Assembly: GCA_002734085.1 (NCBI GenBank)
Contig: NVXV01000005.1
Coordinates: forward strand, 1 to 36,504
Source: Fluviicola sp.
GTDB taxonomy: Bacteria; Bacteroidota; Bacteroidia; Flavobacteriales_D; Crocinitomicaceae
Direction of reading: 5' to 3'
Length of the DNA stretch: 36,504 nt
The translations under genes and the position numbers were made by a program. Each line of letters begins with the position of its first letter. Positions within the stretch are counted from its first letter, which is position 1. Below are positions 6,804-16,294 of the stretch, piece after piece. Below the pieces are notes generated by a model that saw only the letters and a list, made by a program, of their open reading frames with translations, had not been told where the DNA came from and did not search any database.

Positions 6804-7415
6804 ATGCTTATAGAAATTAATAACTCCAACATTGATCAACGTTTAATTGACGACATCGTTCAAGAGCTTAAAGCGGGAAATATTATTATTTATCCTACAG
6901 ATACGGTTTACGCCATGGGGTGTGACTTGAATAATAAAAAGGCGTTAGCCAATTTAGCTAAACTGAAAGGGGTCAAGTTGAATAAAGCAAAGTTTTCTAT
7001 CATTTGTAAAGACCTCAGTGATATTTCTGATTATGTCAAGCAAACGAATCGTCCGACATTTAAACTCATGAAGCAGTCGCTTCCAGGGCCATATACTTTC
7101 ATTTTGAATGCAACCAACGAGGTAACGAAGCTCTTCGATGCTAAAAGAAAGGAAATCGGAATTAAAATACCAAATAATGATATCGTCTTGGCGATTGTAG
7201 AAAAACTAGGGAATCCACTTGTCACGACTTCATTACACGATAATGAGGATGAACTATTGGATTATTTTACCAATCCTTATGAAATCTATGAGCGATTTGA
7301 TGACAGGGTTAGCACAATCATTGACGGAGGGCCAGGTAAATTAGAAGCCTCTACAATTATCGACTGCACAGGTGATGCGCCAGAATTAATTCGTCAGGGA
7401 GCAGGGAGATTTTAA
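6804..7415 (+). CDS. Sua5/YciO/YrdC-family protein (L-threonylcarbamoyladenylate synthase-like)
   Basis: This 203-residue protein matches the YciO/YrdC fold: early YPTDTVYAMGCD nucleotide-binding segment, KLNKAKFSIICKDLSDIS, LPGPYTFILNAT and C-terminal LIRQGAGRF. The family makes threonylcarbamoyl-AMP for the t6A tRNA modification; YciO members are a less well characterised branch and this one is YciO-sized, lacking the extra Sua5 domain. I chose the ATG at 6804 over an upstream TTG at 6762, because a -7-like box (TACCTTGA, 6780-6787) lies between the two and family members begin near this point. The DUF4846 gene follows after 10 bp and is probably co-transcribed. Confidence 0.85.
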   Translation: MLIEINNSNIDQRLIDDIVQELKAGNIIIYPTDTVYAMGCDLNNKKALANLAKLKGVKLNKAKFSIICKDLSDISDYVKQTNRPTFKLMKQSLPGPYTFILNATNEVTKLFDAKRKEIGIKIPNNDIVLAIVEKLGNPLVTTSLHDNEDELLDYFTNPYEIYERFDDRVSTIIDGGPGKLEASTIIDCTGDAPELIRQGAGRF

Positions 7416-7425
7416 TTCATAAAAT

Positions 7426-8307
7426 ATGCAACATCCATTTCTATTAAATATTTTCTTACCATTGGCTTTATCTCTTACTTTTTGTACGCAAACTCAAGAA
7501 GGCGAAAATGATTTGACTAGTGGTCATGAAACCCAAGTAATGGATACTGATCCGCCTTTAATCAATACAAATGGTAATACCATTGAATCTCGTTTCAATC
7601 CATTGACTAATTGCGAGCGTGTTTCGGCAAATTCCAATTCATTTGGAGCATATTTAAGAGATTTACCATTGAAGTCTCATGGTAGTAGTGTAAAGTATTT
7701 CGATGGCGACGTTAAAAAAAATAATCAAGTATATGTCGGGGTTGTGGATTTGCCAATTGGTGATAGAGATTTACACCAATGTGCTGATGCTATTATGAGG
7801 TTGAGAGCCGATTATTTAAGAGTTCAAAAACGCTACGATGAAATCAAATTTAGCTTCAATAATGGTTTCGTAGCCGATTACAGCAAATGGAAAGAAGGTT
7901 ATCGCATCAGTTACAATGGTGATTCATTTTTCTGGAAAAAGAAAGCTTCTCCTTCAGACAGTGATGAATCCTATTGGAAGTACCTTGAATATGTCTTTTC
8001 CTTTGCGGGTACCTGGTCATTAGAAAAAGAACTAAACGCTGTAACTGCAGAAAACATGAAAATTGGAGATATTTTCATATATGGTGGGTCTCCTGGTCAT
8101 GCAGTGATTGTTGTTGACATGATTGAAGATAAAACAACGGGGCAGAGATATTTTATGCTTGCGCAAAGCTACATGCCTGCTCAAGAGATACAGGTTTTAA
8201 TAAATCCAAATAATGAGGAGACTAGTCCTTGGTACTCTACCGAGATTCGAAATACTTTAAAGACGCCTGAGTGGGTTTTTGATGGGGATGCTCTAAAACG
8301 ATTTTAA
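7426..8307 (+). CDS. DUF4846 domain lipoprotein
   Basis: The 293-residue product begins with a lipoprotein signal peptide (lipobox LTFC, Cys about residue 20). The DUF4846 domain fills most of the rest. Conserved pieces are YLRDLPLK, VGVVDLPIGDRDLHQCADA, RLRADYL and the C-terminal MKIGDIFIYGGSPGHAVIVVDM followed by LAQSYMPAQEIQVL. The GSPGHAVIVVD block with its histidine recalls the active-site region of papain/NlpC-like peptidases, but catalytic function of DUF4846 is not established to my knowledge. It lies 10 bp after the Sua5-like gene and converges on lon with a 16-bp gap. Confidence 0.8.
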   Translation: MQHPFLLNIFLPLALSLTFCTQTQEGENDLTSGHETQVMDTDPPLINTNGNTIESRFNPLTNCERVSANSNSFGAYLRDLPLKSHGSSVKYFDGDVKKNNQVYVGVVDLPIGDRDLHQCADAIMRLRADYLRVQKRYDEIKFSFNNGFVADYSKWKEGYRISYNGDSFFWKKKASPSDSDESYWKYLEYVFSFAGTWSLEKELNAVTAENMKIGDIFIYGGSPGHAVIVVDMIEDKTTGQRYFMLAQSYMPAQEIQVLINPNNEETSPWYSTEIRNTLKTPEWVFDGDALKRF

Positions 8308-8323
8308 AACATCTCCATTAAGA

Positions 8324-10774
8324 TCAATCTACAACAATTGCTTCTTTTACCTTTTCTTTTATTAAAGCTATTTCCAGTACTTCTTTCATATCCTTCACAT
8401 AGTGAAACTTGAGTCCTTTTAGATACTCTTGTTTGATTTCATCTACATCTTGCTTATTCTTTTCACAGAGGATAATCTCTTTTACCTCTGCGCGTTTAGC
8501 AGCTAAAATTTTCTCTTTGATTCCACCAACGGGAAGAACTTCACCTCTCAACGTAATTTCACCCGTCATAGCAAGGTACTTCTTCACTCGACGCTGTGTA
8601 AACAATGACGCCAATGAAACGAGCATCGTGATACCAGCTGAAGGTCCATCCTTTGGTGTTGCCCCTTCGGGAACGTGAATATGCGTATCATATTTTTCAA
8701 ATACCAACTGATCTAAATCCAACCAATGAGCGTGAGATTTTAAAAACTGAAGTGCGATCGTAGCTGACTCTTTCATAACATCACCCAGATTTCCAGTTAA
8801 GGTTAACTTTCCCTTACCTTTGGATAAAGAAGATTCTATGAATAGAATATCCCCTCCTCTAGAAGTCCAGGCCAAACCAGTAACTAAACCAGCTACTTCA
8901 TTATTAGAATACTTCGTTTTAGATCTTCCTGGTCCCAAAATTTCTTTTAAGTCTTCACTCTTAACACGTGTTTCAAATTCCTGTTCCATCGCAATTTGAC
9001 GCGCTCTGTTTCTTACCAATTTAGCAACCATTTTATTGAGACCACGAACACCTGACTCATGTGTATACTCTTCTACAAGTTTTTCAAGTGTCTTTTTGTT
9101 AATGGAAAAATCCTTTTTCTTAATTCCATGATTATTTATTTGATCGGGAATAAGGTGACGTTTTGCAATCTCTATTTTCTCTTCGACTGTATAACCATTT
9201 ACTTCAATAATTTCCATTCTATCGCGCAACGGTCCCTGAACACTGGATAAGTCGTTAGCTGTCGCGATAAACAAAACGTTTGATAAATCATATTCTGTTT
9301 CAATATAATTGTCATAAAACTCATTGTTTTGCGCTGGATCAAGTACTTCTAATAAAGCACTCGATGGATCTCCGTGATTGGAACGACTAATTTTATCTAT
9401 CTCATCCAAAACAAAAACTGGATTCGAAGAACCCGCTTTCTTTAAGTTTTGCATAATACGTCCGGGCATTGCACCTATGTACGTTTTTCTATGTCCTCTA
9501 ATTTCACTTTCATCGTGCAATCCCCCTAAGGACATGCGCACATATTTTCTACCGAGTGCTTCTGCAATAGACTTACCGAGTGAAGTTTTACCCACACCTG
9601 GAGGTCCATAAAAACATAAAATAGGAGATTTCATGTCCTTTTTCAACTTTAAAACTGCAAGGTATTCTAAGATACGTTTCTTTACATCTTCCAAACCATA
9701 GTGATCTCGCTCCAGTACCTTCTCTGCTCTGGCAAGATCCAAATTATCTTTGGTGAATTCACTCCAAGGTAAATCGAGTAATAAATCCAAATAGTTGAGT
9801 TGGACAGTGTACTCAGCACCTTGCGGATTCATTCGCTGAAGACGATTTAACTCTTTGTCGAAAATTTTATTTACCTCTTTATTCCATTTTTTCTTTTTCG
9901 CTCTCAAACGCATGTCAGATACATCCTGGTCTTGTGGTCCACCACCCAGTTCTTCTTGAATGGTCTTCATTTGTTGATGTAAAAAATACTCGCGTTGTTG
10001 TTTATCAATATCCGTTTTTACTCTAGTTTGAATTTCATTACGCATTTCCAATTGCTGTGCCTCGAGCGTTAAATGTTCAAGAACAGCCATTGCACGTTTC
10101 TTCAAATCCGTTTCTTCCAGCATCGATTGCTTTTTAGCAACATCTGCGTTCATATTGGAAGAAATAAAGTTGATTAAAAAGGATGGGCTTTCAATATTTT
10201 TAATTGCAAACTGAGCTTCTGAAGGAATATTTGGCGAATCTTTGATTATTTTAAGTGCCAACTCCTTCATGGACTGAATGATAGCAGTAAATTCTTTACT
10301 TCTTTTAGGTGCTTTTTCTTCTTTAAAAAACTTGACATTTGCTCTTAAAAAAGGTTCTTCCTGAACAAGGTCTTGCAATTGAAATCTTCTTTTCCCTTGA
10401 ATGATTACTGTAGTACTGCCATCGGGCATTTTTAACATTCGAACTATTTGAGCTACTGTTCCAACTTTGTGTAAGTCTTTAAATTCAGGCTCTTCTATTT
10501 CCTGATTCTTTTGTGAAACAACACCTACAATCTTATCATTTTCATTTGCATGTTGAACTAATTTAATTGATTTATCTCTTCCCACTGTTATTGGAATAAC
10601 TACACCAGGGAAAAGTACATTATTTCTTAGCGCCAATATTGGAATGTCAGTTGGATATTCAGCGTTATGCATGTCATCTTCTTCTTCCTGTGTAATCAAA
10701 GGAATGAATTCAGAATCTGCATCCATAGAACCTCCGTTTAAATCAAATAAATTATCGTCAAAAATATCGTTCAT
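8324..10774 (-). CDS. lon: ATP-dependent protease Lon
   Basis: The protein has all Lon parts: an N-terminal substrate-binding domain (IPILALRNNVLFPGVVIPI), a long coiled region, an AAA+ module with Walker A GPPGVGKT (about residues 390-397) and Walker B VFVLDEIDK, and a C-terminal serine-lysine protease domain. The catalytic Ser is in PKDGPSAG (about 712) and the Lys in the GGIKEK block. It degrades damaged and regulatory cytoplasmic proteins. The longer frame starts with TTG at 10798; I prefer the ATG at 10774 (MNDIFDDNLFDL), giving 816 residues, normal for Bacteroidota Lon. The ~180 bp upstream hold its promoter region, with no clear consensus seen. Confidence 0.96.
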   Translation of the reverse strand: MNDIFDDNLFDLNGGSMDADSEFIPLITQEEEDDMHNAEYPTDIPILALRNNVLFPGVVIPITVGRDKSIKLVQHANENDKIVGVVSQKNQEIEEPEFKDLHKVGTVAQIVRMLKMPDGSTTVIIQGKRRFQLQDLVQEEPFLRANVKFFKEEKAPKRSKEFTAIIQSMKELALKIIKDSPNIPSEAQFAIKNIESPSFLINFISSNMNADVAKKQSMLEETDLKKRAMAVLEHLTLEAQQLEMRNEIQTRVKTDIDKQQREYFLHQQMKTIQEELGGGPQDQDVSDMRLRAKKKKWNKEVNKIFDKELNRLQRMNPQGAEYTVQLNYLDLLLDLPWSEFTKDNLDLARAEKVLERDHYGLEDVKKRILEYLAVLKLKKDMKSPILCFYGPPGVGKTSLGKSIAEALGRKYVRMSLGGLHDESEIRGHRKTYIGAMPGRIMQNLKKAGSSNPVFVLDEIDKISRSNHGDPSSALLEVLDPAQNNEFYDNYIETEYDLSNVLFIATANDLSSVQGPLRDRMEIIEVNGYTVEEKIEIAKRHLIPDQINNHGIKKKDFSINKKTLEKLVEEYTHESGVRGLNKMVAKLVRNRARQIAMEQEFETRVKSEDLKEILGPGRSKTKYSNNEVAGLVTGLAWTSRGGDILFIESSLSKGKGKLTLTGNLGDVMKESATIALQFLKSHAHWLDLDQLVFEKYDTHIHVPEGATPKDGPSAGITMLVSLASLFTQRRVKKYLAMTGEITLRGEVLPVGGIKEKILAAKRAEVKEIILCEKNKQDVDEIKQEYLKGLKFHYVKDMKEVLEIALIKEKVKEAIVVD

Positions 10775-10981
10775 ATCTATATCGCTTTTGAGCGTCAATC
10801 TGTCAGTTAATAAATTAGATTATTTGTCAATCATTTAATAAACAACGGCAAATAATACACAGCACAAATGTTTCAATAGCCGTGCCATTCCTTAAGTTCG
10901 GAAAATATGTCTTATTTGGAATAAGCAAAAGATGGTTTTGTCATGTAGACTTGAGGTAATAGTAGATTCGATCAGTTTAAT

Positions 10982-11794
10982 CTACGCATCTTTTTGAATG
11001 AAATTTCGCAATTCATTTACTTGGTTTTGAATTCCGCGTACAGATTTTACTAAATCATTTTCTGGAATGGTAACCTCTGGTAAATCATCTGAAATATAAT
11101 TTACAAATTTCCAGATCTCAATGATATCATTCACATTCACAAAATAAGGCTTGTACATTGGGTTGGTCGACGATAATTGGTACACGTCAGCTCTACCACT
11201 CACATGGTTTATAATTTTAAAAACTATCCCATCTTCCTTGGTAATTACAATATACGGTTTACCATTTTTAATAGATTCCCAGTTTTGTAAATATTCCCCA
11301 ATCACGTGAGAGCCAGAAGAAACTGGTGGCATACTATCACCCGAAATCGGGAATGATCGATATTTTTTGTCTTTTTTCAAAAATGGTAACTGGAATGTTG
11401 GCAACACTTTAATATAATCTGGGTCTGCATATCCAAGCGTATAACCAGCTCTCGCCTTCTCTGAGATCATTTCGATCACTTCTTCATTCTGTTCTGAAAT
11501 TGAAGCTGTTAAAATCCTCAATTTTTGGCCCTTAACATCTACATAAACACCTTTATTAATTGCTTCCCACTCTGTTTCAGATAAAATCGATAAATCCTTT
11601 TTAATCATATCATCCAAAGGAATTTTGAAATAATTACTCAACTTCACCAAGTTCTCAATACTAGGTTCAGCAACACCATTTTCGTAACCACTATAAGATG
11701 AACGAGTAAATTCGAGCTTTTGCGCAACATCCTCTTGAGACATTTTACGATTTTTACGGAGTAATTTTAGATTTGAAGAAAGAAAGATGCTCAT
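10982..11794 (-). CDS. LexA-like transcriptional repressor (XRE HTH plus S24 peptidase)
   Basis: Residues ~7-62 form an XRE/Cro-type helix-turn-helix (MSQEDVAQKLEFTRSSYSGYENG). Residues ~115-235 form an S24 autoprotease domain. The cleavage bond is Ala116-Gly117 (KARAGY), the nucleophile Ser154 (SGDSMPP) and the general base Lys193 (GIVFKII), all present as in LexA and CI-type repressors. In Bacteroidota proteins of this plan take the LexA/stress-repressor role; its target genes are not visible here. A helical tail (NQVNELRNFIQKDA) may aid oligomerisation. A consensus promoter precedes it, and it is flanked by lon and the YihY operon on the same strand but separated from both by gaps. Confidence 0.88.
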   Translation of the reverse strand: MSIFLSSNLKLLRKNRKMSQEDVAQKLEFTRSSYSGYENGVAEPSIENLVKLSNYFKIPLDDMIKKDLSILSETEWEAINKGVYVDVKGQKLRILTASISEQNEEVIEMISEKARAGYTLGYADPDYIKVLPTFQLPFLKKDKKYRSFPISGDSMPPVSSGSHVIGEYLQNWESIKNGKPYIVITKEDGIVFKIINHVSGRADVYQLSSTNPMYKPYFVNVNDIIEIWKFVNYISDDLPEVTIPENDLVKSVRGIQNQVNELRNFIQKDA

Positions 11795-11825
11795 TTTATT
11801 ATCAATTTTTTGTAACTATTTTAAT

Positions 11826-11856
11826 CAAAAATAATGATAATAAACAGAATCGACAA
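11826..11856 (-). promoter_or_regulatory. Bacteroidota-type promoter of the LexA-like gene
   Basis: On the minus strand a TTG (11856-11854) lies 20 bases before TATTTTTG (11833-11826), an exact match to the TAnnTTTG -7 element. Predicted transcription starts about 25 bases before the ATG at 11794. Confidence 0.6.
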
Positions 11857-11879
11857 TCTTTTAATCAGTTTTTTGCAAT

Positions 11880-12764
11880 TTATTTCGGAATAATTGGCTT
11901 TCCTACTTTTCGCGCATAGACGGCTGTAAATTTTGCACCGAGAAAAATAATCTGAGAAGTATAGAATATCCAAGTGAGAATTGCGAGCAAAGTACCAGCT
12001 ATCCCGCTATTTGCAGCGAAAAAGAAGTTCGATAAATAATAGTTGACCAACAACTGTCCAATATATAAAAGAATTGAAGTGAATAAACTACCACCTAGAG
12101 CAAGCTTCCATTTAATCTTTCCGTCGTGGAGGTATTTAAATATAAATGCAAACAAAATAAAGTTTACTAATACCATAGTAAAATGTTCGAAAACAAGTAA
12201 AAATGTTTTCTCACCAAAGCTTCCTGTCGCCAACCAATCACTTGTTAAAGACAAAAGCACAGACTGTGCAAAATAAATAACAATAATTATGACAGCAAAT
12301 AAGGCCAGTAAAGCAAATGATACAAGACGGGACAAAAGAGAGTCTAGCACAACATTGTAATGACGAATAGGTTTAATACCAAAAAAGGAATTCAGACTAT
12401 TCCTTAGTGAATTAAACATTGCAGTTGAAGTAAAGATTAACACAACAATACCAATGACTTTTAATAGAACTGTCCCACTTGCACCTACTCCCCACTCATA
12501 CATTAAATCGGTAAAGACTGATACATCGCCTACCCCCATTTTTGATTCCATGAAAAAACTTACTACTTCAACCACTCGGTCTTGCCCTAAAAAAGCACCT
12601 ATACTAGTGATTGTAAGATACAAAATTGGAATAAGTGCAAAAATTGCATAATATGCCAAGGCAGCACCATGTGTAAAGCTATCACCTTTAAAAAATTCAA
12701 CAAAACTCGTTTTTGTGAGCTGCCAAATCTCTAACCAAGATAATTTTCTAATTTTTTGAGACAT
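11880..12764 (-). CDS. YihY/virulence factor BrkB family membrane protein
   Basis: The 294-residue inner-membrane protein has about six helices and the family signature regions: SFTHGAALAYYAIFALIPILYL near residues 28-50, the central MFNSLRNSLNSFFGIKP, and AGTLLAILTWIFYTSQIIFLGAKFT near the end. The family (once thought to be RNase BN) has no settled function; transporter roles have been suggested. Its first 17 bases overlap the end of the upstream ABC ATPase gene, so the two are translationally coupled and it is the last gene of a three-gene operon (14105 to 11880). Confidence 0.9.
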   Translation of the reverse strand: MSQKIRKLSWLEIWQLTKTSFVEFFKGDSFTHGAALAYYAIFALIPILYLTITSIGAFLGQDRVVEVVSFFMESKMGVGDVSVFTDLMYEWGVGASGTVLLKVIGIVVLIFTSTAMFNSLRNSLNSFFGIKPIRHYNVVLDSLLSRLVSFALLALFAVIIIVIYFAQSVLLSLTSDWLATGSFGEKTFLLVFEHFTMVLVNFILFAFIFKYLHDGKIKWKLALGGSLFTSILLYIGQLLVNYYLSNFFFAANSGIAGTLLAILTWIFYTSQIIFLGAKFTAVYARKVGKPIIPK

Positions 12765-13683
12765 AAACTACTTTTTGAGCACTTAACTCACGTTTCGCGT
12801 ACAATACTAGTGATTTATTGTTGTTCATCTTAAAATAATTCGCCAAATAATGCCCTCTGAACTCTGAATACTCAAAATTGATATCAATAGATTCCGAACC
12901 ACTTTTCGATTTCAACTGATAATTGTTTGGTCTAAAAAGGTATTGCTTATCATCAAAGTAGACACTATTTAATTCACCAAAAAACAAGCCTTCGTAAAGG
13001 GTTTTTGGTTTATAGTATGCTTTTTCTGGAGTATATTTTGACTTTATTTTTCCTGATTTAAAAAAGAATATTTTATCCGACCATGATAATGCATCTTCGC
13101 CTTGATGTGTTACTAGAATTACCATCATGGATCTAAGCTTTGCTAACTTTCTAATATATTTCCCAATACTCCTTAACAAGTGGACATCCATGTGCACAAA
13201 AGGTTCATCCAACAACAATAGCTTTGGCTCTTTCGCTAAAGCACAAGCCATGCTCAGCCGCTGCTGTTCCCCTCCTGATAACTTGCCCGATTTTTGATTT
13301 CTAATTTCTACTAAATGAAATACCTCCAAGAGTTCTTCCACAAACTTTATCCTTTCCTCATTTCTAAGGTGATGTAGTTGACCTGAGACGTTTTCTTCCA
13401 CCGTGAAAAACACATCGTAGTCAAAAGATTGATCAATTATAGCGACTTCACTATCTCCTTTCAATAACTTCTCCTCTGGACCTTTAATACGCTGATCATT
13501 AATACTAATTGTTCCTGTTTTCAATTGTAGTTTCGTGGCAATACAATTCAGTAAAGTTGATTTTCCAGCGCCACTTGGACCAACAATGCTCAATATCTCA
13601 CCTTCCTTCAGTTTGAAATTAAGTCCACTGAAAACTTCTTTCCCTTTTGGAAATTGAAATGATATGTTTTCTGCCTTAAACAT
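12748..13683 (-). CDS. ABC transporter ATP-binding protein
   Basis: Walker A GPSGAGKS is at residues 35-42. The signature LSGGEQQRLSMA and Walker B LLLLDEP lie in the middle, and the switch histidine is in VTHQGEDAL. After the ~215-residue ATPase core there is a ~90-residue tail (LNSVYFDDKQYLFRPNNYQ) resembling the TOBE-like C-terminal domain of importer ATPases. No permease or binding-protein gene is next to it; its neighbours are a 140-residue unknown protein upstream (1-base overlap, TAATG) and YihY downstream (17-base overlap). The permease is either encoded elsewhere or YihY itself is the partner, which is speculation. Confidence 0.88.
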   Translation of the reverse strand: MFKAENISFQFPKGKEVFSGLNFKLKEGEILSIVGPSGAGKSTLLNCIATKLQLKTGTISINDQRIKGPEEKLLKGDSEVAIIDQSFDYDVFFTVEENVSGQLHHLRNEERIKFVEELLEVFHLVEIRNQKSGKLSGGEQQRLSMACALAKEPKLLLLDEPFVHMDVHLLRSIGKYIRKLAKLRSMMVILVTHQGEDALSWSDKIFFFKSGKIKSKYTPEKAYYKPKTLYEGLFFGELNSVYFDDKQYLFRPNNYQLKSKSGSESIDINFEYSEFRGHYLANYFKMNNNKSLVLYAKRELSAQKVVYVSKN

Positions 13684-14105
13684 TAATCAATAAGTCTTTT
13701 TGGAAAGTCCTGCAATGCTATATAAACACCAGGAACAGGGTTCGATAAAGGCTCATCACCTTTAAAAAATACACGCAGTTCTATTTGATTGTCTTCGATC
13801 AGTTCATACTTATCTATTAAGACATTAGAGCAAGCCATTTGAGTAGTGGAATTATCCTCTCCCAGAATATTAAAAAGCAACATATCTTTTACTTCTTCTT
13901 CAAAGCTCTCTCCATTAATTTCCCCTTTGAGGATGTAAGTTTCTCCCTCCAGAACCTCAACGCTTTTTATATCATTCTTTAAAATGAGTTCATCTTCCCA
14001 TTCATACAGTCGATTATTCTCAGAAGGCTTTCCATCGTTATTAGCTTCTGCGTATTCTGGCGAAAAATCCTCATTTAACTTAAAAAAAAATGCTTTAAAC
14101 TCCAT
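13683..14105 (-). CDS. Hypothetical protein, 140 aa
   Basis: I do not recognise a family. The protein is soluble, acidic and beta-rich (ELILKNDIKSVEVLEGETYILKG, IELRVFFKGDEPLSNPVPGVYIALQ) without a signal peptide. Its stop codon overlaps the start of the ABC ATPase by one base (TAATG), so the pair is probably translationally coupled. It is the first gene of the operon with the ATPase and YihY. A -7-like box TAAATTTG (14131-14124) lies about 20 bases upstream of the ATG, suggesting that transcription begins here with a very short leader. Confidence 0.7.
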   Translation of the reverse strand: MEFKAFFFKLNEDFSPEYAEANNDGKPSENNRLYEWEDELILKNDIKSVEVLEGETYILKGEINGESFEEEVKDMLLFNILGEDNSTTQMACSNVLIDKYELIEDNQIELRVFFKGDEPLSNPVPGVYIALQDFPKRLID

Positions 14106-14180
14106 ACTTTAAATTCTTAGAATCAAATTTAATTTAAAATATAAAGGCTTTGAAAGTTAAGTGAAATACATGTGAACAAT

Positions 14181-15056
14181 TTATTGATTATAATCCTCCC
14201 ATTGTTTAATCAATTGCTTGAATTTAGTGGTGTTTGAATTAATAAAACGCTCACCATCTTGTATCAATTTCTCAATATTTTCTGGAGAAGCATCGTCCAT
14301 ATCATGGTTTGCTTTTAGCATATCAGGTTGAAATCTATAATAAATTAAGTCTTTCGCTGTTTTAGTTTCTTCTAGAAGTAAATTGTGTACATTAAGCGTT
14401 TCTTCTTCGACCTCATCTTGAAGCGATTCTCTCAAATTTCCTGTACCCAAGCTAATTAGTAAAAATGCATCTTCTGGATAAAATGCTCGAGCGTGATCAA
14501 GTGCTATTTTTGCTGGATTTTTAGCTGTTTTAATACCATCCGATAATAAAAAGCTTCCAAGCTGAACAGGCGGGAAGTATTCAGGAATAGAGCTACATGC
14601 TAACAAAGCTTTAGCTACAGAAACCTCTCGTAAGTTTTCTTTTAGGCTACTAAAGACAAATGGTTCATTCTTATTTTCATCAAAACTTACAAAAGCAAAC
14701 CTAGTTGCTAAATCTTTTAATTTTAAGTGTCCAAATGTATTCTCAAGTATTATTTTGAATGCGAAATCTCTTTTATTATTTTCTGTCGCAGGTGTAAAGA
14801 TTTGTGGCCCTCTTGCGATGTAGAGATTTAAAATATTTTCAGGGAGAAATTGATATTTATTTTCATTCTTAAGCATCAATGCCGCAGAAATTATTGCTCC
14901 TGTTGAAGTTCCAGCTGAGAGACCTATACACTCATTGATATTCCTGCACAATCTATTGCGAACAACCAATTGATTGATTTCACTCAAAACCATCAATGGT
15001 AAAATCCCACGTATTCCTCCACCATCAATTGAAATAATTATTCTTAATCTTCGCAT
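14181..15056 (-). CDS. Patatin-like phospholipase
   Basis: The 291-residue soluble protein has the patatin catalytic set: oxyanion loop DGGGIRG (residues 11-17), nucleophile Ser51 in GTSTG and the catalytic Asp in LLSDGIKT (around 171), here D-G followed by I where many members have G. It should hydrolyse acyl esters of phospholipids. There is no signal peptide. Patatins of this bacterial type occur both as housekeeping lipases and as effectors of CBASS-type immune systems; no nucleotidyl cyclase gene lies next to it, so I see no evidence for immunity. It stands alone with 75-83 bp gaps on both sides. Confidence 0.88.
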   Translation of the reverse strand: MRRLRIIISIDGGGIRGILPLMVLSEINQLVVRNRLCRNINECIGLSAGTSTGAIISAALMLKNENKYQFLPENILNLYIARGPQIFTPATENNKRDFAFKIILENTFGHLKLKDLATRFAFVSFDENKNEPFVFSSLKENLREVSVAKALLACSSIPEYFPPVQLGSFLLSDGIKTAKNPAKIALDHARAFYPEDAFLLISLGTGNLRESLQDEVEEETLNVHNLLLEETKTAKDLIYYRFQPDMLKANHDMDDASPENIEKLIQDGERFINSNTTKFKQLIKQWEDYNQ

Positions 15057-15139
15057 GGTTTAATATACGAAAAAAAATTGATTTCAATAATATAAATTCG
15101 ATTAAAGAAATGAAATTTTAAACAGATACACGTTTTGTG

Positions 15140-16063
15140 CTATCGGACTCTTAAAGATCTTCCTATATGTAGTGTTGTTGTAGGACGAATATTATTGAGT
15201 TGGCACAACCTACTTACTGATGTCCTGTGTTTTCTAGCGATTTGACTTAACGTATCACCACCTCTTATTCTATAATAAGCAGCGCTACCATCTGCTGTTG
15301 GAGATGCCACGTGGCTTGGCATGGCGCCAGGTCTAAATAATCCTTTGTGAACAAATAAATTTTCATTACGAATGATTTTTTCTTTAAAATCAATAATCTC
15401 TTCTGGGTTCATAGGGGCATCATAAAAACGAGTTTCAAAATGTAAATGAGATCCACGCGAATGTCCAGTATTACCACCTAACCCAATAAAGTCTCCCGCT
15501 TTCACTTCTTGATTTGGAACTACATTTATATCACTCAAATGAGCATAAAATGTCTCCAGCCCATTGTAGTGCCTGATAACAACAAGATTTCCAAAACCAG
15601 CATCATTATATTTTGCATAACGCACTTTACCATTAAAAGCAGAAACAACAGTGTCTCCAGTTTTTAAATCAATATCAATCCCATTGTGATACCTCCCTCT
15701 ACGATAACCATAACGCGAAGTGATTTTACCGTCAAAAGGCATAACAAATTCATTATGAGAGGTGTCTACTACACACAACCAAAGTGTATCCTTTAATTTT
15801 GTGAGGTCATTTGTTTTATTCGAAGAATAACATTGGTCTGTATCCCATGGACAAACGTAATTCAAGGATGAGTCTCGCATTATAAACTCATGAAGTTCAG
15901 GATTTAATAATCCATCAAACTCTTTATCCTCCAAATATTCCCATGTACGATTGGCATATATGAGCATTGTACCCTTTTCTGTTTCTAATGTATCAACTAC
16001 TTCTTGGGAAATTGAAAAACAAGAGAGCATTGCAGTACTACAAGCAATTATAAATTTTAACAT
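15140..16063 (-). CDS. Secreted M23 peptidase with C-terminal LysM domain
   Basis: A signal peptide (MLKFIIACSTAMLSCFSISQ) is followed by a ~90-residue N-terminal part and an M23 (LytM-type) zinc endopeptidase domain. The metal ligands are visible: His126 and Asp130 in RYHNGID, and His206/His208 in SHLHFE. Residues ~263-307 form a LysM peptidoglycan-binding domain (YRIRGGDTLSQIARKH). It should cut peptide bridges in cell-wall peptidoglycan in the periplasm and act in growth or division. A perfect -7 element lies 48 bases upstream. Confidence 0.9.
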   Translation of the reverse strand: MLKFIIACSTAMLSCFSISQEVVDTLETEKGTMLIYANRTWEYLEDKEFDGLLNPELHEFIMRDSSLNYVCPWDTDQCYSSNKTNDLTKLKDTLWLCVVDTSHNEFVMPFDGKITSRYGYRRGRYHNGIDIDLKTGDTVVSAFNGKVRYAKYNDAGFGNLVVIRHYNGLETFYAHLSDINVVPNQEVKAGDFIGLGGNTGHSRGSHLHFETRFYDAPMNPEEIIDFKEKIIRNENLFVHKGLFRPGAMPSHVASPTADGSAAYYRIRGGDTLSQIARKHRTSVSRLCQLNNIRPTTTLHIGRSLRVR

Positions 16064-16110
16064 AATTCAAATCAACTTAATTTTCTCTTAAAATTTTAAA
16101 AAGAAAGCAA

Positions 16111-16118
16111 CAAAGTTA
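16111..16118 (-). promoter_or_regulatory. -7 element of the M23 peptidase gene
   Basis: On the minus strand TAACTTTG matches TAnnTTTG exactly and would start transcription about 40 bases before the gene. No clear -33 TTTG is present. The interrupted palindrome GGCTT-TT-AAGCC touches its upstream side. Confidence 0.45.
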
Positions 16119-16294
16119 GGCTTAAAAGCCATTTTTGAATTTAAATTGTGTTAAAAGTTGCAAACAGATTCATGTTAAAGGGCTGATTTTATTGGTTTAT
16201 AATAGATTACGGTCGAAGCATTTAAAATATAATGCACTATTTATGTAAAGAGTATGTCAATTCAATTTCAGTAGAATCATTAAGTCTGGTGTTT

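Noticed and set aside
6629-6832. A minus-strand frame in the gap before the Sua5-like gene
   Set aside because: It overlaps the Sua5 start and promoter region and has no recognisable features; it is probably a shadow of AT-rich DNA.
10775-10798. An upstream start for lon at TTG 10798
   Set aside because: The ATG at 10774 gives the usual Lon N-terminus and length; nothing supports the eight extra residues.
14181-15056. The patatin gene as part of a CBASS or other immune system
   Set aside because: No nucleotidyl cyclase, HORMA, TRIP13-like or other immune gene is next to it; its neighbours are an unknown gene and a cell-wall peptidase.
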